From Trichopria drosophilae (lineage: Eukaryota; Arthropoda; Insecta; Hymenoptera; Diapriidae), in NCBI GenBank assembly GCA_030407085.1, contig CM059582.1, positions 88,712,001-88,776,000 on the forward strand: a DNA stretch of 64,000 nt, read 5' to 3'. The stretch's first letter is position 1; every line of letters starts with the position of its first letter. The notes below the pieces were generated by a model. It was not told where the DNA came from, made no database searches, and saw only the letters and a program-made list of their open reading frames with translations. A program made the translations under genes and the position numbers. Shown here piece by piece: positions 56,567 to 64,000 of this stretch.

Positions 56567-57497
56567 CCTTCAATAAAAATACTGTTAAATTGTACAAAAA
56601 TCAATAACAGTTATATTAAAACAATTATTGCAAAACAGTTTATTAAAAATACAAATTTACTATTAAAATAACACAACGACATATAAAAATTACATAAAAT
56701 CTATCGGATTATTAAAAAACTATTTTAGTAAATATTAACAAATAAATATCTCCAGTTCTATACTAGATACAACTACCGTTCATTTTTGTACAATCTTAAA
56801 ATTAACGTAATTTTCTAAACGCGCAAAAAGATTCTGTTCAATTCGGACGGAAACTGCAAATCTCGCATTCACATGAATTTTGGCTCGAAAACCGTGACAC
56901 GACACAACGCTTTAAAACGGAACTGGGCACCACGGTCGGTATCCAGTATAAATACAGCCCCTTCTGGACCAAAAAAGTTAGTTAAGGGTGAGCAGTTAAG
57001 CTCGAGCAGTTAAGTTCTACTAGTTCAGCTCGACAAGTACGTCAGTTCGGCCCAGCAGTCCAAATTCCGAAGAGGGTTCGGGACTTGCATCCACTCAGCG
57101 AGTCATCGAAGGAGAAATAATAGTGAGTATCTTCCTCTAAGCTAGATTCCAGGCGACTAACCTGAACCCGGACAGAGCACGGGACCAGGGCCAAATCTTT
57201 TGGCCCGGCGTGTCTGTCTCTCCCTCGAGGAACTTGTAAACCCTTTCCTCCGTTTATTCCGGGATTGGTACGTGCTAATGCGGAATCGACCCATAGGGAA
57301 TTAGGTCATAGTCTTTTCACTTTTTTTTATATATTATTTTTTATACGTATCCCGCGTTTCTCCTTCCGCGAAACTAAATTTTTCCACGTTTGTTACAGTG
57401 GCCCGAAATAATAAGGGTGTCCGCCGTCGAAAGCGGGAACCAGCTCGCAAATTATGCAAATTCCTGCTGGAGCAACGCGCCCAATGAGAAGGACAGC
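56418..57497 (+). repeat. Inverted duplication, right arm
   Basis: Mirror of 53660-54849, separated from it by about 1.57 kb of LTR and internal retroelement sequence. It contains the LTR/flank junction (cgtccgtaaca/ccttcaat at 56566). Confidence 0.88.
56947..57485 (+). pseudogene. Small spliced Arg-rich gene (right-arm copy, truncated)
   Basis: Mirror copy of the gene at 53565-54317: TATAAATA at 56947-56954, leader exon to 57122, donor GTGAGT at 57123, acceptor ending 57398, coding exon from 57399. The spliced junction again creates ATG. The frame reads ARNNKGVRRRKREPARKL and stops at TGA (CAATGA, where the left copy has CAACGA) after about 28 residues. The duplicated arm ends near 57497. 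The intron lacks about 150 bp present in the left copy. Confidence 0.6.
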
Positions 57498-57499
57498 CA

Positions 57500-57880
57500 G
57501 TAAATGTCGTGTTATATGTCCTTTGTTAATGAACGCCTGTTAATTTTATTGTTTTGGTTAGTTTTAGTGTCATTGTTTTTTTTTCACTGTACGCATATGT
57601 GTCTATTAGTTTTGTTGTTAGTTGTAACTCGACCTCGTGCAATTATTTTATTTTGTTAATTGTGAAATGGCATACATGTTATTATCAAAGGTATTCCTTA
57701 TTCGTGCAATTTGAAAAATATAAGAGTTCATATTTTGAGCATCTTAAAATAAAAAAAATAAAACTATATATAAATCTATATATATATATAAATTTGTATG
57801 AAAATTATTGAAAGGAGAATAAATAATAATTTTATAAAATTTCAGTTGTATTAGTGTATATATTTTTTTGTTGCTAGCAT
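57500..57880. other. AT-rich sequence, no gene seen
   Basis: Lies between the end of the inverted arm and the broken 3' edge of the Jockey-like LINE. The 85-codon ORF at 57554-57811 is low-complexity and hydrophobic/AT-driven. Confidence 0.45.
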
Positions 57881-59275
57881 TTAAGTTCTAATAATGATTT
57901 GGTAAAATGAACATGAGTGATTATAATCCTTCTTAATATGTACATTTTTCGCTCTCTGCTTCAACTGTGGCAAGCCCAGAATAATCTGTGGTACTTTCCA
58001 CTGCAGTGGAAAGAAGCTGGTTCTCAATACTGCATTAAAAAGCTGGGTTAAAAATTTCCAGCCTTTGTTTGGAAAATTTTGTAATATTTGACCATTGATC
58101 AAGTCGTATCCTGGTGCTTTTTTGGGACTTAAATCACGCTGAATAGTTTTAATTACTTCGCTTATTTTAAACTTTCTTATTGGAGGTTCCAGCTGATAGG
58201 TTTCGTTAAGTTTTCGGCGTATTTCATATCGTTCGTAGATAGTCCTGTATATTATTGTTTGCTTCCCTTTGTAGCAATCTATGCAGATTTTTAGTAGCCT
58301 TGTTCAACTTACTTTTTAGCTCTGGGGATCTAGTTATTTGCCACTGTTTTCTTATTTGTCGTTTTTCTGGTATTTTTTGTCTTACTAGTGCCGAAGATAC
58401 ATCAACATTTCTCATTGTTGAGTTGGCTGGAGTTGCATTCCATGCTGCTTGTTGGATACAGTGGTTGAAATGCTCTACCGCTCAGTGATGATTTTCTGTT
58501 TTTAACGGTAGAAATATGTTTACCGTTTCTTCGACTTGAGTTTTATAATATGCCCAATCGGTCTTTTTGCTACACGATACGCACGGTTTTTCTTTTTCGA
58601 TAATTATACTACTTAATGTAAGTAATACAGGCGAGTGATCTGAAGATAGATCAAGGCATGACTTTACTTTTAAGTATATTTTATTTATGCATTTCGTAAT
58701 ATTCAATATAGAAGTCAATCACATCTGGTATTTTTCTTCTATCTGTGGGCCAGTACGTTGGTTGACACTGATTCTAGATTCAAATGCTTCATGGCTTTAC
58801 AAAGTTCTCTACCCTTAGGAGATGTTAATCGAGAGCCCCATTGTGGATGCTTGGCATTAAAATCACCTCCTGTAATAAAGCGATTTCCCAGCTTTTTTAG
58901 GTACTTTTCAAACTCGTCCTGTTTTGTAGCATGCTTTGGAGGGCAGTACACAGCAGAGATGGTAAGCGGTATATTCCACTCGTCCACCACTACATTTGTG
59001 GCTTGGATTTGTTCCGTTTGGTATTCATTAATGACGTGATGTTTGATGTTATTTTTAATGACAATTGCAGACCCTCCATGAGCTGTACCGACTGGATGCC
59101 TGGTATGATAAATAGCATTTGTATTGAATTTAATATAATTTTTCTAGGTGAAGTGAGTTTCGGATATTAGCATTATATCAATATTTTGGTCTAGCAAAAA
59201 AGCTTGTACTTCACTTCTATGTTTGGATAAGCCATTGGCATTCCAGGTTGCTAGTTGAAGAGTCAACATTGCGAC
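57880..59275 (-). pseudogene. Jockey-like ORF2: endonuclease and N-terminal reverse transcriptase
   Basis: Starts MLTLQLATWNANGLSKH near 59275. Endonuclease motifs follow: SAVYCPPKHA, FITGGDFNAKHPQWGSRL and SSDHSPVLLTL. Further on are the spacer region (RQIRKQWQITRSPELKSK) and the approach to the reverse transcriptase (GWKFLTQLFNAVLR, FPLQWKVPQIILG). Stops or shifts occur near 59150, 58735, 58480 and 58220. The catalytic RT core is missing. Confidence 0.82.
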
Positions 59276-59343
59276 ATTTTAGAGACTATTGAGGTGAGCA
59301 GATTTAACATAGTACTCATCTGTTCCATTAGGCCTTTCATCAT

Positions 59344-60510
59344 TTACTTTAGTTCCTGAAGGTCGTTAGATTGCTGGATATGATATGGTTGGTTGGGTGC
59401 GACATTGTTTGTTGAGTGATCTTGAGTCTTTTGGTTGGCTGTTACCTGGGCATAAGTAGAACCTGGATAAATAGGTCCGTCCGACCTAGGCCGTGGAACG
59501 GGCAGCGAGGTTTGTGCGATATTTGTCGCAACATTGTGGGTCATTGTTGTCGGTTTATTTCTAAAAGTTGGAAATTGGGCTTTTCGCAATTGTTTGAAGA
59601 TGATGCATCCCTTGTAATTAGCAGGGTGATTTCCTTCGCATAGTACGCATTTAACTTGATCAGATTTTTCTGTACGTAAGCAGTCTGATGTTTTGTGGCT
59701 GCCAGTATACTTGACACATCGCGGTACACGAGAGCAAAAGTTCTTAGTATGTCCGTATCTCTGACAGTTAGAGCATTGTGGTACTTCGCGACGATAATGC
59801 GGTGCTTCAAACTTGATTTTCATATTACGTAAAAATTCAATAGTATGAATACTTTTATTATTGTCTGCTGGTTCTAGTTCCACAGCAAATAGGGACAGAG
59901 TTTTTTTTGTTGTTTTCTGACGCATGTTCATTATATTGCGAACTTTATGCCCATGGCTTTCTATTTCATTTTTAATGCTTTCTATTTCTGTAGAATGATG
60001 CATATAACAGAGTACCACTTTAAACAGTTTTTCTTGCTTTTTTTTTTTGGTAGGTGTGGTATTCTGTATTCTTTTCTTTTAGTGAAGCAATTATTACATC
60101 GTAGGTTTCGATAGATTTAGCTTGGTCTCTAACCTGTTCTTGATTCTGTACTTTAATGTAGTAATTATCTTTCGTTATTGTATTAAGCAGATCCATTAAT
60201 GGACTGACATTTCCGACACCCGAGATAAAATATGGGCGGGGCTTTAACCGTTTTTGCAGTGCTTTTAATGTGTTCGGGATCTTCAGTTTCCACATTTTCC
60301 AATGATGCAAAACTGTTTGCTATAGTGGTTGGTGGTGTGGCTAACCAATAATCAACCATTTTCGTTTGTTTTGCATTGCGGCCTTTATTAATATCATCAG
60401 GACTACATCTTTCACGTTTTTTTTTATTTTCTGCAATTTTCCATTGGCCTTCAGGAGTCGCATTTCTGTTTGCAGGTGAAGATCGTTGAATGACCCGATG
60501 ACTGAGTCAG
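59344..60510 (-). pseudogene. Jockey-like ORF1 (gag-like, PRE_C2HC and zinc knuckles)
   Basis: The frame is open with RNATPEGQWKIAENKKKR, MVDYWLATPPTIANS, then DLLNTITKDNYYIKV and the C2HC-associated region (HGHKVRNIMNM, FAVELEPADNNKSIH). It ends with three knuckles: CSNCQRYGHTKNFC, CVKYTGSHKTSDC and CVLCEGNHPANYKGC. The second knuckle has Tyr where the second Cys is expected. Frameshifts lie near 60240 and 60020. The C-terminal region is Thr/Pro/Gln-rich. Gag-like ORF1 proteins of this clade bind element RNA. Confidence 0.85.
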
Positions 60511-60844
60511 CAGATCAGATTCGCCGGAATGTTGAATTGCTACGGTTCTTCTTCCGCAGGCCCTCGCGGCCGCGGATTCCCTATACCGAATGCAATGCTT
60601 ATTGGGAATATTATTCTTTTTTGTCTGTTTTCACTTTCATATTTAATAATTTAAGTAACTTAATCGTTTTCACTCGCGTTTCGAAATTTAGTTGATGGTG
60701 CTATATACACTTATATCGCTTACGAATGAACAATATTACTGTTCATTTGCGATGTCGTATTAATTACGTCCGTTCCGTCCGACGGCTCGAGCGCAACTAG
60801 AAAGCCTAACTTAACGGCGAGTTTCTTATCGTTTTTCTATTATG

Positions 60845-61180
60845 TGAGGTTTGAATCCGCTTAAAAAAATGATTAGAAATTAATTATATTGTTTTGATAT
60901 TAAACATTTGTTGTGTCCTTTATATGTTACATATATATATATATATATATATACAAATATACTTTTTGTTCATTTCATCAAATTCAATGTTATACAGCAC
61001 AATTGCAGAATATTGTTATATACTTTTCTTTTTTGGTTATGATTTGAAGAGGAGGAAAAAAGGATAAAGATTCTGTAAGAAAAAAATTGTGTATTTATGC
61101 AAATTGAAATCTATTATGCTTGTTTTCTACTGTTTATTTTGCCTGCCGCGTGTAGATAGTGTTCCTAAAACAGAGTTTTT
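60845..61180. other. AT-rich sequence with (AT)n run
   Basis: Contains about 20 bp of AT repeats (60931-60952). No gene seen. Confidence 0.5.
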
Positions 61181-61182
61181 TT

Positions 61183-61543
61183 TTTTTTTTTTTTTTTGTT
61201 ATTAATTAATTAACGGTCGAAATCGACCTTTTTACTAAATTGTTGCCGTATTATTGACTATGATTTTGCCACAGCTGCAGATCGACTTGCACAGATGGCG
61301 CCATACTTCACATTTGTGTATGAAATGTAGGACTGCAGAAACCAAGTGCTGCAGCGGTCATGAGTCGATTTCCGCCAGATAAACAATACTTTCGAAACGT
61401 AAACACAAACAACGTAGCTCGTCTTACCAACAGCGAGCTGCTGCTTGGAAACGAAATCGAAAAATTGTTCACCAGACGGGGATCGAACTCACGACCTACG
61501 ACTTCGTAGTCCAGTGCGTTAACCGCCTGAGCCACGAAGCCGA
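61183..61543 (-). mobile_element. tRNA-derived SINE, copy 3
   Basis: The minus-strand head is at 61543 (cggcttcgtggctcaggcgg), with box B gagttcgatcc. The same body as copies 1 and 2 follows, then a 3' hairpin GGTCG..CGACC (61215-61228) and a long A tail (T run on the plus strand, about 61171-61198). The long intact tail suggests a younger insertion. Confidence 0.9.
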
Positions 61544-61544
61544 T

Positions 61545-62115
61545 GTTTTCATATACACATATGCTGTTTTGCATTTATGTATATGTAGTCAGTTATTATT
61601 AATATTATTCATATACTTGTATGTGCGAATATGTATTTTCTTCACTTCTCTTCCCTACAGATGAGAAGTATGCTATCCCTTGTATGCTTTCTATTGTTTT
61701 TTTTTGGAAAAATAAAAGAAGAGAAAAGAGGGAAAAAAAATTTTTTTTTGCGGAGTTTTTAATTTTCTTCATTGTTATGTAGAAAGATGTCATTTCGGTT
61801 ATACCAATGAGAACTTGTGCACTACCTTCTCCCAAAAAGAAAAATATGTATTTCTCTTTTGGTGAGGTAATTTTTACCTGCCTTTCGGCTTGGCTCCATC
61901 TTGCAACGCTTATAACTAGAGGATATGATATGAGAATATTAAAATAATACTAATGAAACTAGAAAATTAAAACAAAAGAAGAAGAAAGAAAAACAAAAGT
62001 AGTACAGTAATGTGATGGCATGGATTTTCTTATTAAAATAGTAGAGTTAAAGGGGAAATGTCAGGTGAGAATAAGGTAGACTTCTTTAAGGATTAAAACA
62101 AATTTATTACTTTTT
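61545..62115. other. No gene recognised
   Basis: AT-rich DNA; the 76-codon minus ORF at 61605-61835 is A/T-driven with no motif. Confidence 0.45.
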
Positions 62116-62119
62116 TAAC

Positions 62120-62960
62120 TTAATTTTGTAATTCTTCATTTGTGTGTATCATTTCAATTTTAGTTATTTTTGTAGTTGGTTTAGGTATATCATATATGGG
62201 TTCCTGTCTTGAATCTTCTTGAGTAGGAGTTAGAATGAATTTGATGTTATCAAAGTTGATTTTCGTTTTATTGTCGGATATTGGTTCATCTTGTTTTGAT
62301 CCTGTATGTGTCATTATTTCGATATCGTCGTGTTTTATTGGTTTGTAGGTTTGTTTTTATTTTGTTTATATAATTTTACTATTATAACAGTTAGTAGTAT
62401 GGTAACGATAAGGCAGTAAATCCCAGCAACTATTAGTGTTTGTGATGGTAAGTGTATCGCTATATTTTGGGACATGGTGTCGTTGTGGTAATTATTGTGT
62501 CCCAAAAGCTGCCTTCATAGTCGTCGGAGCATGTTCCATTCACGGGGCATTCTTGTCCGTTATATAGTATTACGTTATTATTTTCTAATAGTGGTTCATA
62601 TTCAGTTATTATTGCTGTTATTAGGTAGTTTGTTATTTCTGTGTTAACTCCATCATCTTTGGAGTCTTCAAATGTCGTCAGGTCTTTTTCTGCATATTTG
62701 TCTATTTCTAAATCGTTGATTTCTACTCCAAGAAGTTGTATTTTGCGAGCCTTGTGCATATTTTTGCAATATTCTACTGAGATATTGACTTTTTTATCGT
62801 CTTCTACTATTAACTTTCTGTCACATGAGTCTATTGTTTTCATAAATTTCACTTCACAACTTTTTACAAGTATCGTTTCGCCTTTGATTCTTACTCCTAA
62901 GGTTATGAGTAATAAGTAATGTAAAAGTGTGGTTTTCTTTGTTGTTTTTTTTGTTGATTC
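62120..62960 (-). pseudogene. Viral-envelope-like type I membrane protein fragment, spliced form
   Basis: On the minus strand an acceptor (tttctatctacag, ending 62961) opens a frame with a hydrophobic signal-like segment (LLHYLLLITLGV). A Cys-containing ectodomain follows (residues to 62460; CPVNGTCSDDYEGSFWD). One base out of frame come a membrane span (IVAGIYCLIVTILLTVIIV, about 62370-62430) and an acidic tail with EPIYDIP (to 62120). Signal peptide, Cys-rich ectodomain, single span and tail match an envelope glycoprotein plan. The one-base shift near 62465 and a further stop near 62340 suggest decay. The family is not established. Confidence 0.45.
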
Positions 62961-63178
62961 CTGTAGATAGAAAGGAATTTTTGTAGTAAATATATAAAAA
63001 AATTAAATAAGGAATATATTATTATTTTTTTAATGTAAATGCTTTGTTTTCTCTATTAGAAAATTGTTTTTTTACGTTTAATTCCTGCGGTTCGTTTTGA
63101 ATTTCTATGGTTTCTTTGTGTAGGTTTGGGCATATTTGATTGTTTTCAACATTTCTCGTGTCTTGTGATAGGTTGAAA

Positions 63179-63475
63179 TTAGTCGTTTTGTTCAATTTTT
63201 ATTTCTTGAAGCTCGATTTGGGAAATTTGCTGGTAGTTTGTATGATTGTTATTCTTTTTGTTATTGTGTTTCCTTGATAAGTGTAGTAGAAGATGAGTTA
63301 CAGAATCCCAAATAGCTCCTAATAAAAAGATTGACCATCCATAAGCATTATGTAGTGCGTAGCCTGTGTCTATTATAGATTTTATTATTTTGACTATTAC
63401 AAATATTCCCATTATACCAGCTGTTGTTGATCCGAATATTATAAACTTTTGCCAAGTTTTAATAAAAATAATCAT
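63179..63475 (-). pseudogene. C-terminal fragment of a viral-type glycoprotein (membrane span and tail)
   Basis: The frame from 63475 reads FGSTTAGIMGIFVIVKII, then YALHNAYGWSIFLLGAIWD, then a basic/Asn-rich cytoplasmic tail. Two hydrophobic segments with the YGWS-type signature resemble, as far as I recall, the membrane-proximal end of glycoproteins from chuvirus-like endogenous elements. Everything N-terminal is replaced by non-coding DNA at 63480. It is on the same strand and just upstream of the membrane protein at 62120-62960. Confidence 0.45.
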
Positions 63476-63479
63476 TTTT

Positions 63480-64000
63480 TAAACAATCATTCCGTGTCAG
63501 GAGGTAAATAAGAACACTATTTATGTTCGTTAACGTTTCGACGTTCAATTGACGTCATCTTCAGAACTAAAAAACAATTGAACATTCATATATTAATAAT
63601 AAATATATATATATATTATACGTAACTAAATTAATCTTAAAAATCACAACCTTGGACACAAGTAAACATTATGTTAAATGTCAAAAGAGACTATTTTTGA
63701 CAAGTCAGAAAAGAATTAATAAAAATAGTTATTTTAGACGTTACGAAACAATACATCGTTCCATGTGTAACTATTCGTGTACTAAGTGGTTTGAGAATTA
63801 TTGACAAATAATATGTAGGTGTCGAGAACAATCAAACGCATGACAATGGCTTCTTGTTTACTATTTACAGTAATAATTGTGAGTAGTATTTTTTCAATTT
63901 TTAACTTTACAGTTATTTAAAATTTGTCGATAACAACTATATAGATTTTGTGTATCTTCCATTTTATTTAGTGGTATTTTTTGAAGGTGAATATGTGTCA
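63480..64000. other. Non-coding; contains 'cgtttcgacgttcaattgac' block
   Basis: The text 'gttaacgtttcgacg ... gtcatcttcag' (63530-63565) has the look of a widely dispersed retroelement terminal block, and it includes a near-palindrome around tcaattga. No ORF seen to the window edge. Confidence 0.35.

Larger units (their letters stand above)
57880..60840 (-). mobile_element. Jockey-like non-LTR retrotransposon, 3' half missing
   Basis: Minus strand: 5' UTR (about 60560-60840), gag-type ORF1 with zinc knuckles, ORF2 endonuclease and the beginning of the reverse transcriptase, ending at about 57880. The reverse transcriptase catalytic core (YADD) and the 3' end are absent, the opposite of usual LINE 5' truncation, so a later deletion or rearrangement removed the 3' part. 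Confidence 0.85.

Noticed and set aside
61308..61574. 88-codon ORF and its relative at 44123-44356 as a conserved gene
   Set aside because: Both lie across tRNA-derived SINEs in antisense to the promoter boxes; the similarity is SINE sequence.

Overview
The window reads as a repeat-dense, AT-rich piece of an animal nuclear genome, most likely an arthropod and plausibly a hymenopteran. The evidence is short GT-AG introns, insect-type DNA transposons, Jockey-like and other non-LTR elements, tRNA-derived SINEs, Ty3/gypsy remnants and long CT microsatellites. I see no prokaryotic organisation, no rRNA, no functional tRNA gene and no CRISPR array. The one convincing host coding piece is a 123-bp exon at 50534-50656 (+) encoding half of a PDZ domain between good splice sites. 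Much of the window may therefore be intron or intergenic DNA of a PDZ-protein gene, filled by transposons.

Layout. 1-9900: tandem and dispersed repeats, including a TTAA-flanked piggyBac-like non-autonomous element (970-2541) with an internal 243-bp tandem array, a 32-bp C-rich minisatellite (4189-4560) and diverged repeats (4735-6550). 10370-15230: a Mutator-like (MULE) element with a FLYWCH + MULE transposase gene on the minus strand; its single short intron has been entered by a mariner/Tc1-like element (10960-13893) carrying its own broken transposase. 18300-20750: a GC-richer segment, a gypsy protease fragment and a decayed Mutator-domain gene. 23334-28761: a full-length but broken non-LTR retrotransposon flanked by a 15-bp target-site duplication. 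29576-30824: gypsy gag/protease remnant. 31690-39245: a large inverted duplication of a dead DDE_Tnp_4/SWIM transposase, its arms separated by a 625-bp CT tract. 39780-42660: GC-richer repeats. 42889-47407: a piggyBac element with about 1-kb fold-back arms and a SINE inserted in it. 48065-50065: unidentified coding-like fragments, a pogo/Tigger pseudogene and a second SINE. 50534: the PDZ exon. 52234-57500: a second inverted duplication containing a Ty3/gypsy LTR with primer-binding site and two copies of a small spliced gene whose start codon is assembled by splicing; a longer decayed reading frame follows one copy on the same strand. 57880-60840: a Jockey-like LINE lacking its 3' half. 61183-61543: a third SINE. 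62120-63475: viral-glycoprotein-like membrane protein fragments.

Nearly every coding region shows stops or frameshifts, so this is mostly a transposon graveyard. The best candidates for something undescribed are the TATA-driven, intron-containing small basic ORF in the 53.5-57.5 kb inverted duplication with its downstream decayed frame, and the fold-back piggyBac element. Family names rest on motifs read by eye; no database search was run.
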